DNA of 64,000 nucleotides from Bacteroidales bacterium (GTDB lineage: Bacteria; Bacteroidota; Bacteroidia; Bacteroidales; Marinilabiliaceae), in assembly GCA_015061285.1 (NCBI GenBank), contig SUWW01000009.1, positions 1 through 64,000 on the forward strand, read 5' to 3'. The position numbers and the translations under genes were made by a program. The notes beneath the pieces were generated by a model, which did no database searches, was not told the DNA's origin, and saw nothing but the letters and a program-made list of their open reading frames with translations. Within the stretch, counting starts at the first letter, position 1. Each line of letters starts with the position of its first letter. Below are positions 36,520 through 45,933 of the stretch, piece by piece.

Positions 36520-37215
36520 TCAGCGTAACCAAATGTACGTACCAAGACGTTCATTGGTGTTTGTGCGACGCCACGAAGGCCATTGCCGATTGTGGAATGT
36601 GCAATCGTCATTAGATTCTATTTGGCAGACACCAGCAGATGTCAATTGCGCTTTGTTTGCCAAGCCTAAGTCGAGAAGCGGCTTGCCGCATAGGCTTTCG
36701 CCACACACATATTCTGTACCTATTGCATCGACAACTTCGCTGCCTACTTCAAAACATTTACCGCAAATATGAGGTCCTACAACAGCTTCTATGTCACATG
36801 GAACAGAATTGAATACAGAAGTCATCTTTTCGATTGTATGCACGACAATTTGCATAGCTGTGCCACGCCATCCGGCATGAATTGCGGCAATAACTTTCTG
36901 GCGTTTGTCATATAGCACTATTGGCACGCAATCGGCAGTGAGAATGAGTAGACAAACACCCCTAAGGTTGGTAACAAGAGCATCTGTTGATGGTATGCGC
37001 GAGTTGAGCAATTGCGAACCACAACCAACAAGCATCTCGTCAACGACTGCAACATTGCATCCATGCACTTGTTCGGCAGACGTAAGTTTTGCAACATCAA
37101 ATCCGAATTGCTTGGCTATTTCTTTTCGGTTACGAGCGCCATTGTCGGTGACAAGAGACACATTCACCGGCGACGAGAATGCGCATACCCATTCATTATC
37201 AAGATGATAACGCAT
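36520..37215 (-). CDS. pgeF: Peptidoglycan editing factor PgeF (laccase-domain)
   Basis: 231-residue YfiH-family protein. In other bacteria PgeF removes wrongly inserted amino acids from muropeptide precursors. Metal ligands fit A-D-C-V-P near residue 104, H-A-G-W-R-G near residue 121 and G-P-H-I-C near residue 148. Last gene of a five-gene run headed by recR, 6 bp after the TPR gene. Confidence 0.92.
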   Translation of the reverse strand: MRYHLDNEWVCAFSSPVNVSLVTDNGARNRKEIAKQFGFDVAKLTSAEQVHGCNVAVVDEMLVGCGSQLLNSRIPSTDALVTNLRGVCLLILTADCVPIVLYDKRQKVIAAIHAGWRGTAMQIVVHTIEKMTSVFNSVPCDIEAVVGPHICGKCFEVGSEVVDAIGTEYVCGESLCGKPLLDLGLANKAQLTSAGVCQIESNDDCTFHNRQWPSWRRTNTNERLGTYIWLR

Positions 37216-37221
37216 TAGCTA

Positions 37222-38682
37222 CTACTGATTTTCCATTTTATCTATCTGGCGCGTAGTGAGAGCTATACGCTGATCAATCTCTTTCGAAAATTCACCATTG
37301 TTGAGTTGACGAGCAGTCTTTATATATGCCCTGGCCGCATCAAGTTTGTTTTGTTTTATCATTTCGTCGGCAGCATATACAGCAGAATATGGGCCAAAAT
37401 AGCGCTTGTCGTTAGCTGCCCAAGAAATGGCTCTATCGTAGTTAGCAAGAGCGTGAGTAACATCGCCCATAAGATGCTGAGCGCGAGCATAGCGAAATAT
37501 GTATTCAATGCGGTGCTGCTCGGGCATTTTGTAGCCACGCAAAGTAGAAAGCGACTCATAAAAATTGCCATATTCAAACTGCATGCGAACGCGCAACAAC
37601 GTACGATCTGTTTCGGGCACACGTTCCGCATCGGCCAAAGTTCTTTTATCGACATCGGACTTTGCTGCGAGTTTTACACATTGAGCGGCAAGTTCGTTGG
37701 CTTTGGCACTATTTCCATCGAGCAAATAAGCATAGGCTTTTATTAGGTAAGCATCATTGCGGCATGCCATACCATCGTATACTCTAATGAAATCGTCGGC
37801 TGCAGCAATAGCGTCGCGGGTACGCAAACCGCGAAGAGCAAACTTTGCCTTCTGATGATAAAAGAGCGGGAAAACGTTATAGAATCTTGCTGGCAATGCG
37901 GCAATCACCTTTTCTGCTTCAGAGCCATGATACTTACGACCCATACTCAATAAGTATACATATTGAACCACAGGCGATTGCGACAATTTCATTTGATTTG
38001 CAAGTTCGTCTGAAACAACTTGTTCGTGCGAGAGAAATATATTAGCAAAAGATAGAAGCAATGATTCGTTGAAAGCGCCAGGTACACCATTCATACGCCT
38101 ACGATAATCTTCGATACATTCAAATCCTTTTGCTAAATCGCCACCGTCAAAACCAAGGAACCCTGCTATGCCTTTCCATTTTTCGGGAATCTGCGAAAGA
38201 AGGATATTGAATATGCCACGAAGCATAATCTGACCTTCGTATTCGGGATATTGTTTTTCGCCAGCTTTGAATTCGCGATATGCTTTCCAAAACTGCATAC
38301 CACCACCTATAAGAGAGCCGTTGCTCATTTCAACTAAACAACGATGTAGCAGCAAGTTGCAATGAAGCGTATGTCCATATTTATGCGCATCGACAACTTT
38401 GAGAGCCGCATCGCTCGCCGTCATATATTTATTGTAATTATCCTTATTGTTTGTGGCAGTATAGTTCATAACGGCCATATACTCTTCTAAATATCGGCGC
38501 ATGGCTTCATCTTTCACAAGAGCATTTTGAGCCACAAAAGATTCATTATCAATATTATATACGCATTCGAATGCCTTACTAATAGTTTTATCGGCAAACA
38601 GAGAGCGCTGAGCATTACATGCATAGGCAAATAGAGCCAACAACACAGCGGCTGCGTACCGCTTAATATTAACCAAACGCAT
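37222..38682 (-). CDS. Secreted TPR-like protein, unknown function
   Basis: 486 residues with a signal peptide (ending A-C-N-A) and helical repeat units resembling tetratricopeptide repeats over the rest of the protein, clearest at residues 340-460. No lipobox Cys in the usual position beyond Y-A-C-N, so lipidation is possible but uncertain. In a tight run between a HAD gene and pgeF. No enzymatic motif seen. Confidence 0.78.
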   Translation of the reverse strand: MRLVNIKRYAAAVLLALFAYACNAQRSLFADKTISKAFECVYNIDNESFVAQNALVKDEAMRRYLEEYMAVMNYTATNNKDNYNKYMTASDAALKVVDAHKYGHTLHCNLLLHRCLVEMSNGSLIGGGMQFWKAYREFKAGEKQYPEYEGQIMLRGIFNILLSQIPEKWKGIAGFLGFDGGDLAKGFECIEDYRRRMNGVPGAFNESLLLSFANIFLSHEQVVSDELANQMKLSQSPVVQYVYLLSMGRKYHGSEAEKVIAALPARFYNVFPLFYHQKAKFALRGLRTRDAIAAADDFIRVYDGMACRNDAYLIKAYAYLLDGNSAKANELAAQCVKLAAKSDVDKRTLADAERVPETDRTLLRVRMQFEYGNFYESLSTLRGYKMPEQHRIEYIFRYARAQHLMGDVTHALANYDRAISWAANDKRYFGPYSAVYAADEMIKQNKLDAARAYIKTARQLNNGEFSKEIDQRIALTTRQIDKMENQ

Positions 38683-38688
38683 TATTGT

Positions 38689-39099
38689 TTATTTGGAAAA
38701 AATCCGTTTTATGAAGGATTTCGAAGATTTGTGAATAACAGTTTGTTGATCTTGAGGACAAAGTTGTTGATATATTTCACCCCAACTTGGGATACCACCC
38801 AAATTGCGATCATCTATAAAAATATCGGCCGTAAGCTTACGCACAGCAATAGAAGTATCTTCACCTGGATAATTGCTATTTATAGCATAAAACTCCACAC
38901 CGCCTTTTCGGCAAAACTCCACAGCTTCGTCAAGCAGTTTACCAGTTCTACATGTCCAAAGAATGAGTAGAAAGCCCTTTTTCTGTAGGGCTTGCAACGT
39001 ACGTAGAGCAAACGGGCGTTCTTTACCCATTTGCGGATAACGGTTTTCTACTATCGTACCATCGAAGTCGACGGCTATTGTACGCGATTCCTCAATCAT
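38689..39099 (-). CDS. HAD-like hydrolase (BT0820-type)
   Basis: 136-residue phosphatase-like protein. Motif I is A-V-D-F-D-G-T-I-V near residue 10, motif II L-W-T-C-R-T near residue 48 and motif III I-F-I-D-D-R-N near residue 93. Small C0-type HAD without a cap; related to a Bacteroides thetaiotaomicron protein of known structure and unclear substrate. Overlaps the upstream membrane-protein gene by 8 bp. Confidence 0.88.
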   Translation of the reverse strand: MIEESRTIAVDFDGTIVENRYPQMGKERPFALRTLQALQKKGFLLILWTCRTGKLLDEAVEFCRKGGVEFYAINSNYPGEDTSIAVRKLTADIFIDDRNLGGIPSWGEIYQQLCPQDQQTVIHKSSKSFIKRIFSK

Positions 39100-39517
39100 T
39101 GTCGCGGTTTTGAGCTGTAAATACGAAACTACGAGTAGGATATGAAAGCAGTATGACTATCGTGACGATAGCAAAGAGGTAGCAGCAGCCTTTTTCTAAC
39201 GTGAGCACATAGAGCGGGCCACATAAATACGAAATGATATTCAGGGTAAAAAGTCGTATGCGATAAGCACGATTGTATGTAGCAACTTGATCTTGTTCAG
39301 AAAGTCCTGCACATTTATTCACAGCCCTACGCATTATAAACGACGACACTGGCACCGACACGAGGGCTAATATATATATTACAATAAGTATGTAATATCG
39401 TGTTTGTTCCAACACAAGAGGCTCGTCGGCAGCAAAGTAGCATAACGCAAACACTGCTAATGCAGGCGTCGAGAGAAGCATATAGAAACGCTTTAGTTGA
39501 ATGAGAAAATTCTCCAT
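39092..39517 (-). CDS. Small integral membrane protein, four helices
   Basis: 141 residues with hydrophobic segments near 12-30, 42-62, 90-106 and 109-127. No family recognised with certainty. Lies 25 bp after recR and overlaps the HAD gene, so it belongs to the recR transcript. Confidence 0.75.
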   Translation of the reverse strand: MENFLIQLKRFYMLLSTPALAVFALCYFAADEPLVLEQTRYYILIVIYILALVSVPVSSFIMRRAVNKCAGLSEQDQVATYNRAYRIRLFTLNIISYLCGPLYVLTLEKGCCYLFAIVTIVILLSYPTRSFVFTAQNRDND

Positions 39518-39542
39518 GGGAATAGGATGTTATCTATTGTTT

Positions 39543-40169
39543 TTATACTGCTATTGTTTTGTTGAATGGCACGCGATTAACGATGGAGCGTCCAAGAGTC
39601 ACCTCATCGGCATATTCGAGTTCGTCGCCTACAGCAACGCCACGAGCAATAGTGGTGATATTTACTCCATATTTATCGAGTCGCTTATATAGGTACAAGT
39701 TTGTAGTGTCGCCTTCGAGCGTGGTGCTGAGCGCAAGAATAACTTCATCGGCTTCGCCAGATATTAGTCTATTTTCGAGCGAACTAATATTCAAATCGTC
39801 GGGACCAATGCCGTCCATAGGCGAAATGACACCGCCAAGCACATGATAAACACCACGATACTGATGAGTGTTTTCAATCGCCATGACGTCGCGGATATTC
39901 TCCACCACACAAATGGTTCGATGATCGCGCTCTGCATTGGCGCAGATGTCGCAAACTTCGTTATCTGAAATGTTGTTACAGATTTTACAATAACAAATGT
40001 CGCTTCGCACGGCGCGCACAGCATCGACAAACTGAAGGACATCGTTTTGATCTTCGCGTAGGAGGTGCAACACCAATCGCAATGCGGTTCGGCGGCCAAT
40101 GCCCGGCAGTGTAGCGAACTGATTTACAGCATTGTCGAGCAATCGAGAAGAGTATTGACTTCTTTCCAT
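39543..40169 (-). CDS. recR: Recombination protein RecR
   Basis: 208 residues. Helix-hairpin-helix L-P-G-I-G-R-R-T-A near residue 20, C4 zinc finger (C-x2-C-x9-C-x2-C near 58-74) and Toprim domain with C-V-V-E-N near 86. Loads RecA at gaps with RecF/RecO. A -7 box ends 8 bp before the ATG, so the leader is very short. Confidence 0.97.
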   Translation of the reverse strand: MERSQYSSRLLDNAVNQFATLPGIGRRTALRLVLHLLREDQNDVLQFVDAVRAVRSDICYCKICNNISDNEVCDICANAERDHRTICVVENIRDVMAIENTHQYRGVYHVLGGVISPMDGIGPDDLNISSLENRLISGEADEVILALSTTLEGDTTNLYLYKRLDKYGVNITTIARGVAVGDELEYADEVTLGRSIVNRVPFNKTIAV

Positions 40170-40177
40170 ACGAAGTG

Positions 40178-40185
40178 CAAAATTA
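40178..40185 (-). promoter_or_regulatory. -7 box of the recR operon
   Basis: TAATTTTG on the minus strand; expected start of transcription is about 3 nt before the ATG. Confidence 0.5.
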
Positions 40186-40250
40186 ATCTTTTATTTCACT
40201 CTAGCGTTCGTGGAGCGTGGGAATATGGACGTGCGATAACGACATATTTA

Positions 40251-40324
40251 TGTCATTCTGAGCGCAGCGAAGAATCTCTGAATGTTAAGCGCAAAGGAGT
40301 TCCTTCGCTTCGCTCAGGATGACA
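40251..40324. repeat. 74-bp palindromic intergenic repeat
   Basis: Arms TGTCATTCTGAGCGCAGCG and its near-complement CGCTTCGCTCAGGATGACA enclose a short loop. The GTCATTCTGAGCGAAGCGAAG word is a widely dispersed bacterial intergenic repeat. It lies in the 210-bp gap between rnhB and recR. A degraded copy is at 53044-53090. Confidence 0.8.
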
Positions 40325-40380
40325 CTTGGGAGTTCTTCGCATATTACCTAAAAGACCGCACGTAGTTATACAACAACGAC

Positions 40381-40992
40381 CTATTCCCCAAAATCAAAAG
40401 ACAGCTGAGGATCTACGAGTTGAAATGTCATGCGATGATATTTGGTAGCACCAACGCGTTCAATAGCCTTTCGGTGTTCAACGGTGGGATAGCCTTTGTT
40501 CTTAGCCCAATTGTAGTCAGGGAATTCGTTGTGGAGCTGCTTCATAAGGTCGTCACGGTAAGTTTTGGCCAAAACTGAAGCCGCAGCTATCGACATATAC
40601 TTACCATCGCCCTTTACTATGGTCTGATGTGGCACATCGCGATATTTCTTGAACTTGTTGCCATCGACAATCACAAATTGCGGTCGCTCAGTAAGTTTAT
40701 CGAGAGCACGATGCATAGCCAAAATAGAGGCATTCAGGATATTTATTTCATCAATTTCGACATTGCTAACCTCAGCCACAGCCCACGCTATAGCTTTTTC
40801 TTCAATAATTGGTCGAAGTTTATATCGTTGTCGTTCGGTGAGTTGCTTCGAGTCGTTAAGCAACTCATTATCGAAATCGTGAGGTAGAATGACAGCCGCA
40901 GCCACCACAGGACCAGCCAAGCAGCCGCGTCCTGCCTCATCGCAACCAGCTTCGATGAGATCGGCGTTTAGATATGGGAGCAACTTACTCAT
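40381..40992 (-). CDS. rnhB: Ribonuclease HII
   Basis: 203 residues. Cleaves RNA in RNA-DNA hybrids, including single ribonucleotides. Active-site motif C-D-E-A-G-R-G near residue 17, further acids in V-D-G-N near 105 and S-V-L-A-K near 127. The frame opens at a TTG (41013); ATG 40992 (M-S-K-L-L-P-Y) is the preferred start. Downstream of the M28 peptidase gene. Confidence 0.96.
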   Translation of the reverse strand: MSKLLPYLNADLIEAGCDEAGRGCLAGPVVAAAVILPHDFDNELLNDSKQLTERQRYKLRPIIEEKAIAWAVAEVSNVEIDEINILNASILAMHRALDKLTERPQFVIVDGNKFKKYRDVPHQTIVKGDGKYMSIAAASVLAKTYRDDLMKQLHNEFPDYNWAKNKGYPTVEHRKAIERVGATKYHRMTFQLVDPQLSFDFGE

Positions 40993-41000
40993 TTGACGAT

Positions 41001-41036
41001 TTTCAACTTTCAATTCTCAATTTTCAATTTTGAATT
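41001..41036. repeat. TCAATTTTCAA-type short-word repeat
   Basis: Complement of the AATTGA words seen at 77-132 and 49939-49967; fills the gap between rnhB and the M28 peptidase gene. Confidence 0.5.
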
Positions 41037-42023
41037 TTATCGTTCGTTATATACTACATATAAAACAGTTTCGCCCACTGCGCTAAGAGTCTGACGATCG
41101 ATAATATCCATATTATCATTATGAGTATGCCAGAATGCGCCAAAACTGCTACCTGTAGAGTTATCGTATTGAATAATATCTATGCATGGCACATTGGCGT
41201 TGGTATTTACATAATAATGATCGTCGGTGATGTATGCGCCATCGGCATCGGGAAAGTTCGACTTGTGGTCGGTTGCTGCAGCGGCGCTCCACACTTTGTC
41301 TACAATATTTTTGGCATACATAACTGAATATTGCTCGCGATAGAATTGAGCTCCCGTGGCACCAACCATATCGAGCAAAATGCCAAAGCGTGCTTGACAA
41401 TCTTTACCCAAATTGCTCAACGACCAATACTGGCTACCGACGCACCAAGAATCGTGGCGATATTCCACATCGTTTTTGTGACTTGGGGTACCTCCATCTT
41501 CGGTATCGAAAAGTATTATATCTACACCAATATTAGGAGCTTTCATCTGCAACTGACGAGCTATCTCCATAAGTACGCCAACGCCACTTGCACCATCGCA
41601 AGCACCATCAATAGGCATATCGCGCTTAGATGGGTCGGAATCTTGGTCTGCAAACGGACGACTATCCCAATGGGCGCAGAGAATTATGCGATTTGCTTTT
41701 TGCGGCAAAATATGTGCAATAATATTATTTACGGGAACTATTGAACCATCATACGCTTCGCCTTCTCCATTCTGAACCTCCACAGTGGCGCCCAAGCGCG
41801 TAAGAGTATTGGTAAGATATGCAAGACAAGCCTCATGACTGGCTGAGTTGGGCACACGAGGCCCAAAAGCCACTTGTTCGGCTATGTATTTATAGGCAGA
41901 GTCGGCATCAAAATTTATTTGCACGGTAGGAGTATCGAATGTCTTCTCGTTTGTCACATTGGCATGGCATGCGCAAAGAAGCGAAGTTGCCAGCGAAGCT
42001 GCTATAAGTATGTTATTGCTCAT
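41037..42023 (-). CDS. M28-family metallopeptidase or glutaminyl cyclase, lipoprotein
   Basis: 328 residues with lipobox L-L-C-A-C (Cys19). Zinc ligands are visible in A-H-W-D-S-R-P near residue 116, D-G-A-S-G-V near 143 and F-D-T-E-D-G near 172. Similar Bacteroidetes proteins are annotated glutaminyl-peptide cyclotransferases, which share the M28 fold; the two activities cannot be told apart here. Extracytoplasmic. Own -7 box at 42044-42051. Confidence 0.88.
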   Translation of the reverse strand: MSNNILIAASLATSLLCACHANVTNEKTFDTPTVQINFDADSAYKYIAEQVAFGPRVPNSASHEACLAYLTNTLTRLGATVEVQNGEGEAYDGSIVPVNNIIAHILPQKANRIILCAHWDSRPFADQDSDPSKRDMPIDGACDGASGVGVLMEIARQLQMKAPNIGVDIILFDTEDGGTPSHKNDVEYRHDSWCVGSQYWSLSNLGKDCQARFGILLDMVGATGAQFYREQYSVMYAKNIVDKVWSAAAATDHKSNFPDADGAYITDDHYYVNTNANVPCIDIIQYDNSTGSSFGAFWHTHNDNMDIIDRQTLSAVGETVLYVVYNER

Positions 42024-42043
42024 TTTCGTATGATAGTTTTCTA

Positions 42044-42051
42044 CAAAAATA
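42044..42051 (-). promoter_or_regulatory. -7 box of the M28 peptidase gene
   Basis: TATTTTTG on the minus strand, 20 bp before the ATG. Confidence 0.5.
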
Positions 42052-42104
42052 ATCGACTATTGCTAATAGGCTGCGCTTGTTTTGTTGGTTATGTAGAGGA
42101 AATT

Positions 42105-43406
42105 TCAAGTAAACACCTCAATAATTTCATCGAAGTTTGTGGTGAAGCACTTCGACATGTGCTCGCGGCGGAGATTATAGTTGAATATTGGCGATGTTTG
42201 CGTGTCTTTATTGTTTACCTCGGCAGGTTGTTGCGAAGCAAGATGTACAGCATCGCGACCATTTTTATTATTTATTTTATCTACGACAGCCATAAGGCGA
42301 TCATTGCGCAAGCGTTGCTCACTGGCAGTGTCGAATATTGAAGTTTGCACAGCATGGTTTGGCGTAATGCTACTAAGCACCACGCCAGCTTTTTTGTAGC
42401 TAACGCCCTTCTTATATATACTGTGCATAGCGTTAATAGCAGCTTTCACTATTTCTGGAGTGTTCGATGCTGCCACATCGAGTATGGTAGTGGCAGCATT
42501 GGCATATTGCTCCATATCGTCACGGAAACGATTCGACGACACGAACACCGTCACCGCTTGTGCTACCGATTGCTGTTGACGCAATTTCATCGCACATTGA
42601 GCAGCAAAATTTGATACGTGTGTAAGCAACTGCTCTTCGGTACTGACCATTTCGGCAAACGAACGCGATGTACAAATACTCTGTTTCGTGTCATGTTCTT
42701 CGGCTTTAGCTACCGATATGCCATTAAGTTCTTTCCATGTGCGCACACCATTGATACCAAATTGTCGTTTCACTTGCACTTCTTCGAGTTTGGTATAATC
42801 ATACGCTGTAACTATGCCCATAGCTTTCATGCGAGGTAGGTTTCTACGACCTATTCCCCACACATCTCCAATATCGATATTTTGAATAGCCTTCTGGCGT
42901 TTGACATCATTGTCGATGAGGCAAGCTCCGTGATATCCTTTCACTTTTTTGGCATATCTACAAGCAACTTTTGCTAACGTCATTGTAGGCGCAACACCAA
43001 CACTCACTGGAATCCCCGTATACTTTTGAATCTTGGCTGACAGCTGCGATGCTCTCTCGTGCGAAAAGTTAGCGAAGCTATCCACTGCGAAAAACGACTC
43101 ATCTATAGAGTATGGAATAATGTTTCCAACTTCGCTTGCTAATAGCTGCATCACCCGATGCGACATGTCGGCATACAATGTATAATTGGAGGAAAATGGA
43201 GTAACCCGTTTTTCAACATCAAACTCACGCAATTTGAAGAATGGCATTCCCATTGGTATGCCCATCTGCTTGGCTTCGTTGCTGCGCGACACTACACATC
43301 CATCGTTGTTCGACAGCACCACAACGGGTTTTGTGGCAAGATCGGGGCGAAAAACTCGCTCACACGACACAAAAAAGTTATTGCAATCGACCAAACCGAA
43401 CGGCAT
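42105..43406 (-). CDS. umuC: Y-family DNA polymerase V catalytic subunit UmuC
   Basis: 433-residue error-prone polymerase for translesion synthesis. Motifs L-V-D-C-N-N-F-F near residue 6, Y-S-I-D-E-S-F near residue 98, and a little-finger domain with the UmuC C terminus ending near the beta-clamp region. Starts 3 bp after umuD, so the pair is one operon. Confidence 0.95.
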   Translation of the reverse strand: MPFGLVDCNNFFVSCERVFRPDLATKPVVVLSNNDGCVVSRSNEAKQMGIPMGMPFFKLREFDVEKRVTPFSSNYTLYADMSHRVMQLLASEVGNIIPYSIDESFFAVDSFANFSHERASQLSAKIQKYTGIPVSVGVAPTMTLAKVACRYAKKVKGYHGACLIDNDVKRQKAIQNIDIGDVWGIGRRNLPRMKAMGIVTAYDYTKLEEVQVKRQFGINGVRTWKELNGISVAKAEEHDTKQSICTSRSFAEMVSTEEQLLTHVSNFAAQCAMKLRQQQSVAQAVTVFVSSNRFRDDMEQYANAATTILDVAASNTPEIVKAAINAMHSIYKKGVSYKKAGVVLSSITPNHAVQTSIFDTASEQRLRNDRLMAVVDKINNKNGRDAVHLASQQPAEVNNKDTQTSPIFNYNLRREHMSKCFTTNFDEIIEVFT

Positions 43407-43409
43407 AGG

Positions 43410-43856
43410 CTATTGATGTTTACAACGTTTTTTTATTGTATATGTAACTACTCCCCAAACCATAAATTGCTCTTCGGGATGAACCTCAATGTCGGAATAA
43501 TTATTATTGGCAGCGCAGAGAAATAGGCGATTATCTTTATATCGAATGAACTTTAGTGCAAATTCACCATCGACGAAGCAAACAGCCATGTCGCCATCGT
43601 GCGGCTCAATAGATTTGTCGATGACCAAGATGTCGCCAGAATCGATTCCTGCATCTATCATTGAATCGCCAACAACACGCCCATAAAAAGTGCTCGAAGG
43701 ATGCTTAACCAATTCGCGGTTTAGGTCGATGCCATTCTCAATATAATCCTGCGCAGGGCTCGGGAAACCCGCGTGAATGCCAGCACCAGCGAGAGCAATT
43801 TGCATCTCGTTAGTCAAATCGGCAACATGTATGTCTATTTGATTTTTGTTCTGCAT
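43410..43856 (-). CDS. umuD: SOS protein UmuD (S24 self-cleaving)
   Basis: 148-residue LexA-like protein. The self-cleavage site is A-G in I-H-A-G-F near residue 29, the catalytic Ser is in V-G-D-S-M-I near residue 64 and Lys is in F-A-L-K-F near residue 101. RecA-stimulated cleavage activates polymerase V. No SOS box was recognised upstream. Confidence 0.95.
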   Translation of the reverse strand: MQNKNQIDIHVADLTNEMQIALAGAGIHAGFPSPAQDYIENGIDLNRELVKHPSSTFYGRVVGDSMIDAGIDSGDILVIDKSIEPHDGDMAVCFVDGEFALKFIRYKDNRLFLCAANNNYSDIEVHPEEQFMVWGVVTYTIKKRCKHQ

Positions 43857-43909
43857 TGGACGGTAAATATCGTACTTTTTGTGTCGTTATTTTCTGCAAC
43901 CTCATTCGA

Positions 43910-43947
43910 CAATAAAAAAGGTCGGTATTCATTTTCTGAAACCGACC
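43910..43947 (-). terminator. Terminator of yebC
   Basis: Minus-strand arms GGTCGGT/ACCGACC followed by T6, 27 bp after the yebC stop. Confidence 0.85.
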
Positions 43948-43973
43948 TCATAGTTGTATGTAGTTCGTTTTGT

Positions 43974-44708
43974 TTATTCTGCAAAATCGTCTGCATTGCC
44001 AATGGTGTGGAACACTTGCGTTACATCTTCGTCTTCCTCGAGTTTATTGAGAAGTTTCTCAATCTCGGCCCATTGTTCTGCTGTAACATCTTTTGTATCG
44101 GTTGGAATACGTTCAAACTCGGCGCTAATAATCTCAAGACCGTTTTCTTCGAGATATTTTTGAATTGGGCCAAACGATTCGTATTCACCATAAATATTTA
44201 TAACGCCCTCGTCGTCGACAAAAAGTTCCGAAACGCCGAAATCAATCATCTCAAGTTCAAGATTCTCAAGATCGAGGCCCTCTTTGTTGTTGATTTTGAA
44301 TACACATTTGTGCTCAAAGAGGTATTCTACAGAGCCACTTGTTCCGAGAGAACCGCCAAACTTGTTGAAATAGCTGCGAACATTAGCAACAGTACGAGTT
44401 GGGTTATCGGTAGCAGTTTCAACCAAAACAGCTATACCATAAGGTGCACGACCTTCGTATACCAATTCTTTGTAATCTGTTTGATCTTTGCTTGTTGCCT
44501 TCTTTATTGCACGCTCTATATTTTCTTTGGGCATGTTGGCAACCTTTGCGTTTTGAATTAGCACACGCAATTTTGAGTTTGAGTGCGGATCAGGGCCACC
44601 GGCTTTTACTGCATTGATAATCTCCTTACCTATTTTGGTAAAAGTTTTAGCCATATTGCCCCAGCGCTTCAATTTGCGGGCTTTTCGATATTCAAAGGCT
44701 CTTCCCAT
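43974..44708 (-). CDS. YebC/PmpR family protein
   Basis: 244 residues; N terminus M-G-R-A-F-E-Y-R-K-A-R-K-L-K-R-W typical of the Bacteroidetes form. Three-domain YebC fold with acidic C terminus. The family was named as transcription regulators, and more recent work assigns ribosome-associated roles in relieving stalls (TACO1/YebC), so the exact role is open. Monocistronic, with -7 box at 44751-44758 and a terminator. Confidence 0.94.
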   Translation of the reverse strand: MGRAFEYRKARKLKRWGNMAKTFTKIGKEIINAVKAGGPDPHSNSKLRVLIQNAKVANMPKENIERAIKKATSKDQTDYKELVYEGRAPYGIAVLVETATDNPTRTVANVRSYFNKFGGSLGTSGSVEYLFEHKCVFKINNKEGLDLENLELEMIDFGVSELFVDDEGVINIYGEYESFGPIQKYLEENGLEIISAEFERIPTDTKDVTAEQWAEIEKLLNKLEEDEDVTQVFHTIGNADDFAE

Positions 44709-44750
44709 CTATCTGTTATTTAGAATGTTTATGTTAATATTTACGGGCGG

Positions 44751-44758
44751 CAAAGGTA
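44751..44758 (-). promoter_or_regulatory. -7 box of yebC
   Basis: TACCTTTG on the minus strand, 42 bp before the ATG. Confidence 0.6.
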
Positions 44759-44791
44759 TCTTTTTTCATTGATATGATAAAAAGTACCATG

Positions 44792-45910
44792 TCAAAATTT
44801 ACTACCCACTATATCGATAATAACTATTTCTGAAATTGTACCTACGCGCGCACGTGGTCCCCATGTGCCAAATCCGCTCGTGACGATGGCTACTGTATGT
44901 CCTCCGTCGGCCGTAGAATATATTTTTTTACCATAATCAAGATCGTAGATAGCGCTTGTTGCGAAATTCATAGGGAACACTTGTCCTGCGTGAGTATGAC
45001 CACTAAGATGCAGCAAAGCCCCAATCTTCACCGACTCGTCGATAGCTGCCGGCTGATGGTCTACTACGATGGCAGGCAGCGAATCGGTTAGCGCATCAAG
45101 GTTAGCTCGCTTAATGCCCATTCGTCCGATGGAGAGATCGTCTCGCCCAATGATGCGGAAACCTGCTACGTCGACAGCCGAATCTTTTAGCACTACGATT
45201 CCTTTTTGCTGCAGATAGGCAACCACTTCGGCATTCTGGGCCATATAGTCGTGATTACCAACCACGCCATACGTACCATACTTACAATTGATTCTACTCA
45301 TCGGTGCAGCCAAATCGTTATCAATCACTGTGCGAGTGTCGCCATCGAAAAAGTCACCACCGATAAGACAGATGTCGGCATTGGCATCGTTGATAAGTTT
45401 CACAAGGCGCTCAGAATCGTCTTGGCGAATGGCAAGTCCCAGATGCAAATCGGAGACAAACGCCACACGAATGGTGTCACCACGCTGCATGCTATTGTCG
45501 ACAACGGTGTAATGCGTTGTATGCGTAGAATATGCATTGTAGGTGCCTACACCTATAATTAGTGCTAAAGCAATAGTTAGTGCCACTACTGTGCCTCTGT
45601 TTAGTGGCGCTATGTCGCGATCGCATTTCTTTGCTATGTATCGCGCCAAGAGCAATAGTGCCATAAGTATGTCGGCGTAGAGAATCACCACCAACCAAGT
45701 GCAACCTACAACATATATCACACGGTTGACTATATCGGGGAGGAAACCGCTAACTGCTCTACCTATAAAAAATAGATATGAGAGCAATCCCCAACCTACG
45801 TAAAATGCTACACGATTGATCTTTTTAGCTATAGTTTTTCCTATATATATGGCAGTAAAAAATGCCAATAGGCTATAGACTGCAACTACTACAAAGAAAA
45901 TTATAACCAT
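44792..45910 (-). CDS. Membrane-anchored metallophosphoesterase
   Basis: 372 residues. Four to five N-terminal membrane helices (about residues 1-135) lead to a calcineurin-like domain: V-S-D-L-H-L-G near 155, G-G-D-F-F-D-G near 188, V-G-N-H-D-Y near 220, and L-S-G-H-T-H-A-G near 304. The frame opens at 45994, but this would overlap prfA; ATG 45910 (M-V-I-I-F-F) is chosen. It follows prfA by 23 bp. Resembles YkuE/LpxH-like enzymes; substrate unknown. Confidence 0.87.
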   Translation of the reverse strand: MVIIFFVVVAVYSLLAFFTAIYIGKTIAKKINRVAFYVGWGLLSYLFFIGRAVSGFLPDIVNRVIYVVGCTWLVVILYADILMALLLLARYIAKKCDRDIAPLNRGTVVALTIALALIIGVGTYNAYSTHTTHYTVVDNSMQRGDTIRVAFVSDLHLGLAIRQDDSERLVKLINDANADICLIGGDFFDGDTRTVIDNDLAAPMSRINCKYGTYGVVGNHDYMAQNAEVVAYLQQKGIVVLKDSAVDVAGFRIIGRDDLSIGRMGIKRANLDALTDSLPAIVVDHQPAAIDESVKIGALLHLSGHTHAGQVFPMNFATSAIYDLDYGKKIYSTADGGHTVAIVTSGFGTWGPRARVGTISEIVIIDIVGSKF

Positions 45911-45933
45911 ACTTATAGCACAAACTACAAATC

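Noticed and set aside
43410-43856. UmuD reading as a LexA repressor
   Set aside because: No DNA-binding N-terminal domain and directly paired with umuC.
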